A stretch of 64,000 nt of DNA from an uncultured Clostridia bacterium (GTDB lineage Bacteria; Bacillota; Clostridia; TANB77; CAG-508): positions 39,949 through 103,948 of the forward strand of contig CANRGT010000004.1 in the NCBI GenBank assembly GCA_947630185.1, written 5' to 3'. The position numbers were made by a program, and so were the translations under genes. Shown piece by piece: positions 44,118 through 53,247 of this stretch. The notes under the pieces were generated by a model, which was given only the letters and a program-made list of their open reading frames with translations, was not told the origin of the DNA and made no database searches. Position 1 is the first letter of the stretch, and each line of letters begins with the position of its first letter.

Positions 44118-45119
44118 TTAAACTATAGTTGCACCAATAATTCCTGCATCATTTCCTAAGGTTGCAAGTTTAATTACTGGCAATGCACTTTTGTTAAATA
44201 CATATTTTCTACTATTAAATTCTTCTAATAGCATTTCATATAAAACATCTTTAAAATACACAAAGCTTCCCCCTAAGCAAATTGCTTCAGGCTCTAATAA
44301 GTCTATTACATTTGATAAACCTATTATCAAGTTATCTATATATTCCTCTAAAATTTTTTGCACTACTACTTCTTCGTTTCTTTTCTTTAATTTTTTCTCA
44401 TGTTCTTTTAGATTTTTACATCTTTCATTTAATTCATCTTTATTTTGTTTTAGATTTTCATTTAATTCTTCTCTATGTTCTTTTAAATTTTTGTTTCTTT
44501 CTTTAAGCACATTTAAAAGTTCTTTTGCGTTAATATCTTTATTTAACCCCATTGCGTCTATTAGAGTATTTTTTAATCTTTTCATTGAGCAATAAGTTTC
44601 AAAACATCCACTTTTTCCACAATTGCATGAAATTCCATCTTTTTTAATTATCATATGCCCTATTTCAAATCCTGGATTTCTTTTTGGTCTTAACTCTTTT
44701 CCGCCTAAAAATACTGCTCCACCTATTCCTGTTCCTAAGCACATAAATACTGCATCATCATATTCTTTTAAACTTCCATATTGCTTTTCTGCTAAACCTG
44801 CACATTTTGCATCATTATTTATTTGAATTTTTCCATTAAACTCTTTTTTTATTATTTTTGTAATATCAAGTTCATCAATGCCAAGATTTACTAGGTTTGT
44901 AAGCTTGCCATCTTTTGGTGTTCCAGGGCTTGCAATTCCTATTAATTCTATCTCGCGCCCTTCAGATAATTTTTTAATTGTTTGCAAAACATAGTTTTCT
45001 ATAAATTTGCTTAAATCATTTCCATTTATATCTGTTTCATATTTTTCTATAATATTTCCTTTTTCATCTACTAAGCCAATTCCTATGTGACTTCCACCTA
45101 TATCAATTCCTATTTTCAT
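44118..45119 (-). CDS. ROK-family sugar kinase with coiled-coil insertion
   Basis: This 333-residue ROK protein (glucokinase or N-acetyl-hexosamine kinase type) has the ATP motif GIDIGGSHIGIGLVD, the GLGTGIGGAVFLGG-like core CLGTGIGGAVFLGG, the catalytic region NNDAKCAGL and the zinc motif CNCGKSGCFETYCS (about 165-178). There is no DNA-binding domain, so it is an enzyme rather than a repressor. Residues 206-249 are an extra Lys/Glu/Asn-rich coiled coil with an internal repeat (NLKEHREEL at 211, NLKEHEKKL at 236) that ROK enzymes normally lack. The substrate cannot be fixed. Confidence 0.9.
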   Translation of the reverse strand: MKIGIDIGGSHIGIGLVDEKGNIIEKYETDINGNDLSKFIENYVLQTIKKLSEGREIELIGIASPGTPKDGKLTNLVNLGIDELDITKIIKKEFNGKIQINNDAKCAGLAEKQYGSLKEYDDAVFMCLGTGIGGAVFLGGKELRPKRNPGFEIGHMIIKKDGISCNCGKSGCFETYCSMKRLKNTLIDAMGLNKDINAKELLNVLKERNKNLKEHREELNENLKQNKDELNERCKNLKEHEKKLKKRNEEVVVQKILEEYIDNLIIGLSNVIDLLEPEAICLGGSFVYFKDVLYEMLLEEFNSRKYVFNKSALPVIKLATLGNDAGIIGATIV

Positions 45120-45205
45120 TTTTTGTTATAGTTAATATATAAAATTAACTAATCTCCTTCCTAAATTATATAAAACATTATACACCATATTTCATAAATA
45201 AAAAA

Positions 45206-45247
45206 GTAGAAGTTATTACAAAAGAAAACTTTTGATATAACTTCTAC
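45206..45247 (-). terminator. Terminator of the type IV pilus operon
   Basis: GTAGAAGTTAT (45206-45216) pairs with ATAACTTCTAC (45237-45247), with an inner AAAAG/CTTTT stem. On the minus strand a T6 run follows. It lies 15 bases after the pilC stop. Confidence 0.9.
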
Positions 45248-45261
45248 ATATAGCTATAATT

Positions 45262-46620
45262 TTATATTTCAGATCTTAATGAATCAAGTAACCAGTTACC
45301 CATATACAATTGGATACATGGTACAAGTACGACAACTACTAAGAAGATTAACAATATTCCAACAAATAAATATGATATTTCTGGTAATACTTTCATAATC
45401 TTTTGTAAGCTGTTTTGTATATCCACATCCATATAGTCTAATAATTTTTGCATCATTTCAGTTAAGTCTGTTTGCATACCTATTTTAAGCATTTCTATTT
45501 CCATTGATGTACATAAACCTGATCTTTCAAATGGTTCTATCCATGAACTACCTATCAAAATATTGTTAATAGAAGTTTCTATTATGGATAGCATAACATA
45601 ATTTTTTACAACTGTTTTACTAACCTCTAATGCATCTTGTATTCTCATGCCATTTTGTAAGTTAAGTAACATTGCTCTCATAAGTCTTGAAAAGTCAATT
45701 CCAAAAACTAATCTACCAAAAACTGGAGCTTTATATTTAAAGTAATGCCAGTTGTATTTTCCTTTTGGTGTATTTATATATCCAATAATTGCAAGTATAA
45801 TAATTGCAATTATTCCCACTGGTATATACCAATAAAGCATTGCGAGATCTAAGAAGTCCATGAACCATAACGTAATTGGTGGAAGTTGTGTTCCTGCTCC
45901 ACCCATTTGAGCAAATACATCTTCGATAGCAGGTAATACAAATAGTGTTCCTATAATAAGTAATACTAATATTGCAACAAATTGCCCAATGTTTGGAATT
46001 AAAATGCTCTTTATTTTCCTATTTCTAGCTGTTGTTTCATCTAGATACCTTACTGCTTGTTCCAAAGATGTGGTAAGAGATCCTGAAAGTTCTCCTACTC
46101 TTATCATATTTATATAAATGTATGAGAATATATTAGAATAATATTCCATTGTAGTATACATATACTCTCCATTTTCTACTCCTGCTAAAATATCTTCTAA
46201 AACTCCTCTAAAGGAAATATTCTCTGTACTATTTATAATAGTGCTTAAGGCATGTATATTGTTAAATCCAGCTTTTTTAAGTAAATAGAAATTCTGAGTA
46301 AATATAATAACATCTCTTGTTGTTATTGATTGTCCTATTGAGAATGACATATACAGCTTTTCTCTAAGTGATGGTGAAGCAGTATCTTTACCTTGCAAAA
46401 TGTTTGCAGAGTTTGCTGTTTTCATAATATCATCTATATTTATTATATTTCTTTTATTTTGTTTTGGCTTTCTACTTTTGTAACTAACTTGAACAATTTC
46501 TATTGGTAGTAAGTCGTTGCCTTTTAACCTTTTAACTAAATTATTTTTGCTAGACTCTTCTACTCTATTTCTTACAATTTGCCCTTGCTTAGTTACAGCC
46601 CTATATACGTATTCTGGCAT
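45262..46620 (-). CDS. pilC: Type IV pilus inner-membrane platform protein PilC
   Basis: PilC/GspF is the membrane platform on which the PilB and PilT motors act. The 452-residue protein begins MPEYVYRAVTKQGQIV, typical of the family, and has two T2SSF domains (about 95-215 and 310-430). Three membrane segments lie at about residues 215-240, 262-285 and 420-445. It is the last gene of the operon, 95 bases after pilT. With a platform, two ATPases and a prepilin peptidase homologue, the locus encodes a complete Gram-positive pilus machine. Confidence 0.94.
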   Translation of the reverse strand: MPEYVYRAVTKQGQIVRNRVEESSKNNLVKRLKGNDLLPIEIVQVSYKSRKPKQNKRNIINIDDIMKTANSANILQGKDTASPSLREKLYMSFSIGQSITTRDVIIFTQNFYLLKKAGFNNIHALSTIINSTENISFRGVLEDILAGVENGEYMYTTMEYYSNIFSYIYINMIRVGELSGSLTTSLEQAVRYLDETTARNRKIKSILIPNIGQFVAILVLLIIGTLFVLPAIEDVFAQMGGAGTQLPPITLWFMDFLDLAMLYWYIPVGIIAIIILAIIGYINTPKGKYNWHYFKYKAPVFGRLVFGIDFSRLMRAMLLNLQNGMRIQDALEVSKTVVKNYVMLSIIETSINNILIGSSWIEPFERSGLCTSMEIEMLKIGMQTDLTEMMQKLLDYMDVDIQNSLQKIMKVLPEISYLFVGILLIFLVVVVLVPCIQLYMGNWLLDSLRSEI

Positions 46621-46715
46621 TAATGCTACCCTCCTTTTGTTTACAATTCTTTTTGTAATTATTATAAATTGCCTATAATTTTCTTATAGCTTATTTACAG
46701 CTTATTTATAGCTTT

Positions 46716-47828
46716 TTATAATTTTTGTGAGTTTTCCTTTTTGATTTTTAATTGCATAATTGTTCTGTTTAAGATTTCTATATTCTTTTCTTCTATTTGT
46801 GCCTTAGCTTGGTCTAATGTTATTTTATCATCTACGAATAACTCAGCTAAAGAATTTATTAGACCAATACTTCCCTTCTCAGAACTACTTTGTATTGCAT
46901 CCTCAATTTCTGAAACACTAATTTTATCTTTACGAATTATTCCTGCTACAATATTATCAACAACCATTACTTCTGGTACTAAAACAAGTGAATCACCTTT
47001 TCCTTTTAGCAATCTTTGTGATATTACTAATTTTAATAGTGATGCAATTAAATATTTTATAGTTTGTTGGTCTCTAACTTCATAGAAGTTTATCATTCTA
47101 TCGATGGTTTCTGCACATGATTTTGTATGAAGTGTTCCTATAACTAAATGTCCTGCTTCTGCAGTTTCAATTGCTGCCTCCATTGTTTCCTTATCACGAA
47201 TTTCTCCTACTACTAGAATGTCGCAGTCCTCTCTTAAACAGTTTATAACACCATCACTGTATGTTAAGCAATCTCTACCTATTCCTATTTCCTTTTGTAC
47301 AATAACTGATTTTTTGCATTGATGTTTATATTCTACTGGGCTTTCTAGTGTTAATATTTTTTTATTTTCATTTTCATTAATATAATTTATTAAAGCATTA
47401 AGAGTTGTTGTTTTACCAGAGTTAGTTTTTCCAGTTACTAATATTAAACCTTGTGGCTGTGTAGTCATTCTCCTAACAATATCTGGAACACCTAAATCTT
47501 CATATCTTGGTAAATCCTTCTTAATAAGTCTTAGTACGATTACTGGTATTTCATTTGAAACAGAAATATTTACCCTTAATCTTAATTCTCCATATTCATA
47601 AGAAGAATCTAATTTTTTATTCTTTTTGAAAAGATTATCTTTTTCAACATTTCCTTGAACGAAATGGTCATATAATTCAAGCATATCTTCTTCAGTTAGT
47701 ACTTCACAATCTTCAATTTCTTTTAATTCTCTTCTTATTCTTAAAACTGGTTTTATGTTACAAATAAGGTGTATATCAGAAGCATCTTTTTCTATAGCCT
47801 CATTTAAGATTTTATCTATATCTACCAT
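46716..47828 (-). CDS. pilT: Pilus retraction ATPase PilT
   Basis: PilT depolymerises the pilus and powers twitching. The 370-residue ATPase has the PAS-like N-terminal part (INEAIEKDASDIHLI), Walker A VTGKTNSGKTTTLNALI (about 128-144), an Asp box, Walker B LVVGEIRDKETMEAAI and the His box GHLVIGTLHTKSCAETI. The PilT-type AIRNLIRE motif is replaced by a divergent C-terminus. The next gene upstream is pilB, so extension and retraction motors are both present, which suggests a dynamic pilus rather than a pure secretion system. Confidence 0.93.
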   Translation of the reverse strand: MVDIDKILNEAIEKDASDIHLICNIKPVLRIRRELKEIEDCEVLTEEDMLELYDHFVQGNVEKDNLFKKNKKLDSSYEYGELRLRVNISVSNEIPVIVLRLIKKDLPRYEDLGVPDIVRRMTTQPQGLILVTGKTNSGKTTTLNALINYINENENKKILTLESPVEYKHQCKKSVIVQKEIGIGRDCLTYSDGVINCLREDCDILVVGEIRDKETMEAAIETAEAGHLVIGTLHTKSCAETIDRMINFYEVRDQQTIKYLIASLLKLVISQRLLKGKGDSLVLVPEVMVVDNIVAGIIRKDKISVSEIEDAIQSSSEKGSIGLINSLAELFVDDKITLDQAKAQIEEKNIEILNRTIMQLKIKKENSQKL

Positions 47829-47846
47829 GATTTCCTCCTATGTATT

Positions 47847-49469
47847 TTAATAAATAATTAGTTTATTATTAACTTCTTCTAAAGTAGTAATTCCATCTAA
47901 TACTTTATTTATTCCATCTACTACTAATGGTTTATAACCTAATTCTAATGCTTTTTTTCTAATTTCAAGGCTTGAAGCATCACGTGAAATTAAATCTTTA
48001 ACTTCATCATCAATGTTCAATATCTCAAAAATACCAATTCTGTCTAAATATCCACTTTGGTTACATTCTTTACAACCTACTGCTTGATAGGTTTTCTTGC
48101 CTTCTAAATTAAAATCTACATTATATTTTTCACCTATTTTTTGAATAATTTGCTTTTCTTCCTCTGTAAAGTCTCTTTCTTTTGCACAATGTGGACAAAT
48201 TCTTCTTATTAATCTTTGTGATACAGAGGTTGCTAAAATACTAGAAATATCATAATTAGAAATTCCCATTTTTCTAAGTCTTGTAATAACCTCTATACTA
48301 TCAATTGTATGTATTGTAGATAAAACATAGTGACCAGTTTGACCTGCTTGCATTGCTATTTCTGCTGTTTCATTATCACGAATTTCTCCTACTAATATAA
48401 TATCAGGGTCTTGTCTTAAAACAGTTCTTAAAGAATCTGAAAATCCAACCTTTGAATCTATTTCAATTTGGTTTAATCCATCTATTCTAATTTCGACAGG
48501 GTCTTCAATTGTTGTTACATTTATTCTTGGATCATTTAAATAATCAATAATACTGTATAAAGTAGTTGTTTTACCCTCTCCAGTTGGAGCTGCTATTATT
48601 GTAATAGAGTTTCTTTTATTAAAGCTTTTCTTAAGAAGTTCCTCATCCTTTGGAAAACCTAATTCAAATATGTTACGAATATTTGCATTTTTCTTTAATA
48701 ACCTTAATACGAATTTTTCTCCATAAACATTCTTTTGTGAAGATACACGAATGTTATAATCTGGGTATAACAAAATTCTACCATCTTGAGACTCTTGTTT
48801 TTCTTGGTGCATATTAGAAATTGCTTTTAATCTTCCTATAAGTTGTGCTTGTTTTTCTTTATTTATTTCGGCTTCTGTAATAAGCCCTCCGTCTATTCTA
48901 TACCTAACTCTTACTATATTCTCTAAAGGCTCTATGTGAATATCACTTGCTCTTTTTTCCATAGCAGTTTTTATTATACTATCTACTAATCCTGAAATAT
49001 CTGCATTTACATCAATATTTTCTGAAGCAGTACCTTCTAAGCTATCTATTATTCTTTCAATATTACTCTCAAGAGTAATATATTTTTCCATTACTAAACC
49101 TTTATTTAGTAATAAAAGTCTTATTCTATCTACTGTCCTTCTATTAGTAGTATCAGCAAAACATACTTTTATTTTTCCTGCTACAATTTCAAAAGGAACT
49201 ACTTTACTATCTTTCATAGTATCTAATGAAATATAATCTAGTACGTCAATTTTTACATCACTCATAGTTAAATAAATAGCTTTTTCTTCTAATATTTCTC
49301 CTATTGCGTCTATTAGAATTTTTGGATCACATAATCCTAAAATATCAAGTATATCTCCTATTTTTTCTCTTGGATTTGACCTTTGATATTCAATTGCTTG
49401 TTTTATATCATTTTCTGATACAATTCCTCGTTTTACGAGCTCTATTCCAATTGGTTGCCTTCTATCCAT
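47847..49469 (-). CDS. pilB: Pilus assembly ATPase PilB
   Basis: PilB/GspE powers pilus extension. The 540-residue protein has the N-terminal GspE domain (PIGIELVKRGIVSENDIKQA), a linker, then Walker A APTGEGKTTTLYSI (Glu where Ser is usual), Walker B LVGEIRDNETAEIAM, and HTIDSIEVITRL. The zinc tetracysteine is CPHCAKE with CKECNQSGY. It starts at 49469 with AAAGGAG. It lies between the minor pilins and pilT. Confidence 0.95.
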   Translation of the reverse strand: MDRRQPIGIELVKRGIVSENDIKQAIEYQRSNPREKIGDILDILGLCDPKILIDAIGEILEEKAIYLTMSDVKIDVLDYISLDTMKDSKVVPFEIVAGKIKVCFADTTNRRTVDRIRLLLLNKGLVMEKYITLESNIERIIDSLEGTASENIDVNADISGLVDSIIKTAMEKRASDIHIEPLENIVRVRYRIDGGLITEAEINKEKQAQLIGRLKAISNMHQEKQESQDGRILLYPDYNIRVSSQKNVYGEKFVLRLLKKNANIRNIFELGFPKDEELLKKSFNKRNSITIIAAPTGEGKTTTLYSIIDYLNDPRINVTTIEDPVEIRIDGLNQIEIDSKVGFSDSLRTVLRQDPDIILVGEIRDNETAEIAMQAGQTGHYVLSTIHTIDSIEVITRLRKMGISNYDISSILATSVSQRLIRRICPHCAKERDFTEEEKQIIQKIGEKYNVDFNLEGKKTYQAVGCKECNQSGYLDRIGIFEILNIDDEVKDLISRDASSLEIRKKALELGYKPLVVDGINKVLDGITTLEEVNNKLIIY

Positions 49470-49557
49470 TTATTTTCTCCTTTCTTTATCTTTCGTTATA
49501 TATTTATTATACTACAAAATTTTTCAAAATAGTGCATTTTTCGACATTTGGCATAAC

Positions 49558-49992
49558 TTACCAATATTTAAGTACATATTCTATACTTTCACTAAAATTT
49601 TCACCTATAGAAATATTCACTGTTACAATATTTTTAGTTGTATTTTCTGTTGCTTTATACCCTTCGAGGCTAAATGTAAGGTTAGTTACATTTGATGCTA
49701 TTTTAGTATTATTACGTACAATAGTTTTTTGAGTTGTACTATATTTATAAACTGTACCATCTTCAAAAGTAATTTTATTTCCATCTACAACAGCAGTTTT
49801 ATTTTGCTTTACATCATTTATGAAAAACATATTAAATTTGTTAAACTCAGTTGCATAATTATCTTGCTTTTTTATTCCATCTACATTTTTAAAAAAGAAG
49901 GAACTGATAACTGCCATTATAGAAATTACAATTGTGGAAATTCCAATATAAATTACAAGTGAAGTTAATGTAATTCCTTTTTGTGAACTCAT
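49558..49992 (-). CDS. Minor prepilin-like protein B
   Basis: This 144-residue protein has a short leader and a prepilin site, QKG|ITLTSLVIYIGISTIVIS, then a beta-rich domain (TAVVDGNKITFEDGTVYKYS) resembling PilW/GspJ-type minor pilins that prime assembly. Position 5 of the mature protein is Ser rather than Glu. It lies next to minor pilin A and pilB. Unlike the P1-P10 set it has no FFP motif and a different tail (ESIEYVLKYW). Confidence 0.85.
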   Translation of the reverse strand: MSSQKGITLTSLVIYIGISTIVISIMAVISSFFFKNVDGIKKQDNYATEFNKFNMFFINDVKQNKTAVVDGNKITFEDGTVYKYSTTQKTIVRNNTKIASNVTNLTFSLEGYKATENTTKNIVTVNISIGENFSESIEYVLKYW

Positions 49993-50015
49993 AATATATC
50001 TCCTTGTATAATAAT

Positions 50016-50447
50016 TTATAATTCTTTTACTTTTATTGTATCAAATACTAATTGTCTAGCTTTATCTTTAAATGTATAATCCATTTTTAATTTTATAATA
50101 CGCACATAGTCGTCATTTCCTAAGCTTGTTCTATATTTTGTAACATCTAGTGAGATTTTATATGAACTTGGTATATCAAATTTTCTTTGCATTTCACTTA
50201 TTAATTTACTTTTATTTTCTTCGCTTACTTTTTCATAATTAATTTTATCCATATATTCTAACATTTTAATTGCATAAATTGTTGCCATAGAATCAACTTG
50301 TGTATCTGCTTTTACTGAATAAATGGACACAAAAATGCTTCCTATAACACCTACGAAAATCATTATAATCATAAGTGCAAAAATTAAATCTTGAATTGTA
50401 AAACCTTTATTGCTTTTTAATTTTTCTTTAATTATATTCATTGTCAT
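50016..50447 (-). CDS. Minor prepilin-like protein A
   Basis: The 143-residue product has a prepilin site NKG|FTIQDLIFALMIIMIFVG, the only pilin here with an acidic residue (Asp) at mature position 5. A helical and beta C-terminal part follows (DTQVDSMATIYAIKMLEYM...). It resembles PilV/GspI-type minor pilins. It starts at 50447 after AGGAGAT and is followed by minor pilin B 23 bases on. The usual hydrophobic pattern makes this the most classical pilin of the locus, so it could be the initiating subunit. Confidence 0.85.
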   Translation of the reverse strand: MTMNIIKEKLKSNKGFTIQDLIFALMIIMIFVGVIGSIFVSIYSVKADTQVDSMATIYAIKMLEYMDKINYEKVSEENKSKLISEMQRKFDIPSSYKISLDVTKYRTSLGNDDYVRIIKLKMDYTFKDKARQLVFDTIKVKEL

Positions 50448-50463
50448 CTCCTATAATATTTTA

Positions 50464-51285
50464 TTAATGAAAAATGTAATAGTTTGCTATAATGAGACAT
50501 ATTATATTTGTTATACATAAATAATACCCAATTGGAATTGATTTGATTTCTGAATTTTTAACTTCATTTTTTTCTGATTTTTTTGATTTTAAAGAAGTTA
50601 TTTTTCTTATAACTAATTCAATAGCAATTATTAATAATGTAAATGTTATACTTAAAAATGTAACTGCTTCACCTGAAAAAGTTACTAAAAGCATACATAA
50701 TAATAATATTTCTACTGGATAGCTATTTTTTGTTTTCTTCCTTAAAAATACTGTATCTATTAAAATAAGTACTACTATTACTGATAAATATATAACATAT
50801 CTATATATATTAGGTTCTTTTGCTACTATATATAGATAAATTATATATAGAGTTTCTAATACATACCCAAATAATAAAACTGATTTTTCAACATATCCTT
50901 TTTCTTTTTCAATTCCTGCTATAATAAATAGTACTGCAAAATATAGTAATCCAAAGATTAAGTACATAATTAAATTTAGTGAAAATGAGTAAATACTTAA
51001 TTTCATTGACATTGCAAATAAAACAAAGGCTAAACCAGAAAATATTTCAAGGAATAAATATCTTGGTCTTATTTTTTGTTTGCAATACCTACATTTGCCT
51101 CCTAGAAATACATAGCTTAATATAGGAATTAAATCTAAAAATGATAATTTATGATTGCAATTTGGGCAAAATGAATGCTCATGTATAATATCTTTTTTTA
51201 GTGGAATACGATAAACTGCCAAAGTAAAAAAACTACCAAATAATGTACCTATGATAAAAATTATAGAGTATAAAAAAATGTCCAT
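50464..51285 (-). CDS. pilD: PilD-like prepilin peptidase homologue, catalytic aspartates apparently lost
   Basis: This 273-residue multi-span protein aligns with A24 prepilin peptidases. The N-terminal methylase part is intact: FGSFFTLAVYRIPL, then a CxxC...CxxC zinc site (FCPNCNHKLSF...GGKCRYCKQKI). In the peptidase part the first Asp region (normally ID.....PD) reads IIAGIEKEKGYVEK. The GxGD motif position reads KNSYPVEILLL, so neither catalytic Asp is evident. The C-terminal IPIGYYLCI matches the family's last helix. A long Lys/Glu-rich loop lies near residue 225. It may be inactive, strongly divergent, or only a methylase. The position between the pilin array and the minor pilins is normal for pilD. 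Confidence 0.85.
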   Translation of the reverse strand: MDIFLYSIIFIIGTLFGSFFTLAVYRIPLKKDIIHEHSFCPNCNHKLSFLDLIPILSYVFLGGKCRYCKQKIRPRYLFLEIFSGLAFVLFAMSMKLSIYSFSLNLIMYLIFGLLYFAVLFIIAGIEKEKGYVEKSVLLFGYVLETLYIIYLYIVAKEPNIYRYVIYLSVIVVLILIDTVFLRKKTKNSYPVEILLLCMLLVTFSGEAVTFLSITFTLLIIAIELVIRKITSLKSKKSEKNEVKNSEIKSIPIGYYLCITNIICLIIANYYIFH

Positions 51286-51367
51286 TTTTTGCTTCCTTTC
51301 TTTATTACTTTTTTACTAATTTTTCTATCGTTTCCGTTTTTATGTTATAGTGTTTTATAAAAGTTTA

Positions 51368-51390
51368 GGCATATATAAGTTATATATGCC
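51368..51390 (-). terminator. Hairpin between the pilin array and pilD
   Basis: GGCATATATA pairs with TATATATGCC around AGT, 75 bases after the P10 stop on the minus strand. There is no long T tract, so it may reduce read-through or block 3' decay. It could keep pilin mRNA more abundant than the machine mRNA. Confidence 0.55.
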
Positions 51391-51466
51391 CGCCTTTTAT
51401 TACTGATTTAATTGACTAATAGTTGTTATCTAACTACCGGTTTTTAAATAGCTTTCACTGCCTAAT

Positions 51467-51973
51467 TTATATTGGTATTCCTCCCATGTATCTAACACTT
51501 ACAATTCCATTGCTATCGATTTCAACACCAAAACAATTTTCTCCAACATATACATTGAATGTTGCATTCTTTATCATCCCGTTTTCGTCACATGTCACAG
51601 GCTTCATTCCATCAACGTTATCTTCCCCCGTATTATATAAGCTATGTGGCTCGTAAGTTTCGTCTGGGAAAAAGTCTACTAACCCAACTTTTGACTTATC
51701 TTCTCCTGCTGATTCTTCCTGTAATGTTATCGGCGTTTCACTTCCACTAGCTACATTAGACCAATATTTTGCCGACACTACTCCGTTAATTTGTCCTACA
51801 TAGTCTCTTATAGCTGCAGCAGTTTGTTCTATCTTTGCATCTTTTGCTGATTGGAAAATACCTCCATCACTTAGGACAAATGCAATTGTTATACCTGCTA
51901 AGATTAATAGTACTACTATGGTTACTACTAATGCTATTAAAGTAATACCTTTTTCTGACCCTCTAGACTCCAT
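51467..51973 (-). CDS. Prepilin P10 (array paralogue, subfamily D)
   Basis: The 168-residue product has leader MESRGSEKG and then the shared signal ITLIALVVTIVVLLILAG. The next stretch (ITIAFVLSDGGIFQSAKDAK) is nearly identical in all ten paralogues. The variable half has VGQINGVVSAKYWSNVASG (shared with P7-P9), an SFFPDE motif and a terminal GIVSVRYMGGIPI. Position 5 is Ala, not Glu. It is the last pilin of the array, followed by a hairpin and pilD. AGGAGG precedes the start. Confidence 0.9.
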   Translation of the reverse strand: MESRGSEKGITLIALVVTIVVLLILAGITIAFVLSDGGIFQSAKDAKIEQTAAAIRDYVGQINGVVSAKYWSNVASGSETPITLQEESAGEDKSKVGLVDFFPDETYEPHSLYNTGEDNVDGMKPVTCDENGMIKNATFNVYVGENCFGVEIDSNGIVSVRYMGGIPI

Positions 51974-52060
51974 TTAAACTTCCTCCTTTCCCATTTAGTT
52001 TTTTATTAATAATATTTCTTTCATTATATACTTAGTTTTATTGTTCCTTTATTTAGCTTA

Positions 52061-52570
52061 CTAATTATCAAACCTATGATCATATATTCCAACATATGAT
52101 ACTGTTGCTATCCCATTACCATCAAATTTCACATCATATTCTTCGTCGTTTGCAATAACCACGAAAGATACATTTTTTATCATACCATTCTCGTCACACG
52201 TTATTGGATATTGAGGTTCTTCTAGCGTACTCATCAATCCAGCAGTCCCGTAACCGCTCTCTCCAAAAATTTCCATTAGTCCAAAATCTGTATCTGATAT
52301 TGATCCCCAATCATCTCTCAAAGTTATTGGAGTATCATCTCCATTAGCTACATTAGACCAATATTTTGCTGACACTACTCCATTAATTTGTCCTACATAG
52401 TCTCTTATAGCTGCAGCTGTTTGCTCTATCTTCGCATCTTTCGCCGATTGGAAAATACCTCCATCGCTTAGTACAAAGGCAATTGTTATTCCTGCTAAGA
52501 TTAATAGTACAACTATTGTAACTACTAATGCGATTAAAGTAATACCACTTTGTGTATTTTTGTTTTTCAT
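52061..52570 (-). CDS. Prepilin P9 (array paralogue, subfamily D)
   Basis: The 169-residue product has leader MKNKNTQSG, identical in form to P3 and P7. Its constant region is the same as P10's through VGQINGVVSAKYWSNVANGD. The variable end lacks a clear FFP motif (LMEIFGESGYGTAG instead) and finishes GIATVSYVGIYDHRFDN. The closeness to P10 over the first 75 residues at DNA level points to recent duplication or conversion. Confidence 0.9.
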   Translation of the reverse strand: MKNKNTQSGITLIALVVTIVVLLILAGITIAFVLSDGGIFQSAKDAKIEQTAAAIRDYVGQINGVVSAKYWSNVANGDDTPITLRDDWGSISDTDFGLMEIFGESGYGTAGLMSTLEEPQYPITCDENGMIKNVSFVVIANDEEYDVKFDGNGIATVSYVGIYDHRFDN

Positions 52571-52635
52571 AATTTTTTCACCTCACTATATCTTGTTTAA
52601 CTTTTTATTCTGAAATTTCAAATCACTGTCAACCT

Positions 52636-53154
52636 TTATACTGGTACAACATACGTTTCCACCCTTACAGCACCATTTTCATCAAATGTAACGTCATAAT
52701 CCGCTCTTTCATCACCATCAATATCCACCGTGAAATAACTGCCCTTAATCATCCCATCTGTTCCAGTCGTTTTCGCACTACCATAAACTCCAACTACTGT
52801 ATATTGGTATCCATCATCATTATTTTTTGGGAAAAAGCTTTGTGCACTTACTTTGTGATCTGGGTCCGCATCCGCTTCTTCATCGCCCTTAACTAATTGA
52901 ATCGTAGCCTCTACATCTGTTTCTCCAGATGCTATATTTGCCCAATACTTTGCTGCTATTACTCCGTTTATTTGTCCTACACAGTCTCTTATAGTTGCTA
53001 CAGCTTGTTGTTCTTTTGCATCTTTTGCTGATTGGAAAATACCTCCATCACTTAGTACAAATGCAATTGTTATTCCTGCTAAAATTAATAGTACAACTAT
53101 TGTAACTACTAATGCTATTAAAGTAATACCACTTTGTGTGTTTTTGTTTCTCAT
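52636..53154 (-). CDS. Prepilin P8 (array paralogue, subfamily D)
   Basis: The 172-residue product has the constant region, with EQQAVATIRDCVGQINGVIA (a Cys where P7, P9 and P10 have Tyr), then AKYWANIASG. The variable half has QSFFPKNNDDGYQYTVVG and ends VRVETYVVPV. The single Cys cannot form an internal disulfide, unlike the loops of many Gram-negative pilins. A 16-bp palindrome (53192-53207) lies just upstream of its ribosome site. Confidence 0.9.
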   Translation of the reverse strand: MRNKNTQSGITLIALVVTIVVLLILAGITIAFVLSDGGIFQSAKDAKEQQAVATIRDCVGQINGVIAAKYWANIASGETDVEATIQLVKGDEEADADPDHKVSAQSFFPKNNDDGYQYTVVGVYGSAKTTGTDGMIKGSYFTVDIDGDERADYDVTFDENGAVRVETYVVPV

Positions 53155-53191
53155 GAGTATTTCTCCTTTCTCTTTAGTTTTTTGTGTATAT

Positions 53192-53207
53192 ATTTATTTA
53201 AATAAAT
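53192..53207. repeat. Palindrome ATTTATTTAAATAAAT, copy 1 of 4
   Basis: The 16-bp perfect palindrome with shared flanks (GTATAT before, ATAACCTAAATTATTT after) recurs at 53806-53821, 56412-56427 and 57767-57782, always just upstream of a pilin ribosome site on the minus strand or of P1's neighbour. It is either a regulatory site or a homology block that promotes recombination between paralogues. Confidence 0.8.
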
Positions 53208-53247
53208 ATAACCTAAATTATTTTAAATTTTCTAATAATGTTCGGAC

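Noticed and set aside
43855..44121. 88-codon plus-strand frame in the RNase J to ROK gap
   Set aside because: No ribosome site, ends inside the ROK gene, composition of Phe/Leu/Ile typical of T-rich non-coding DNA.
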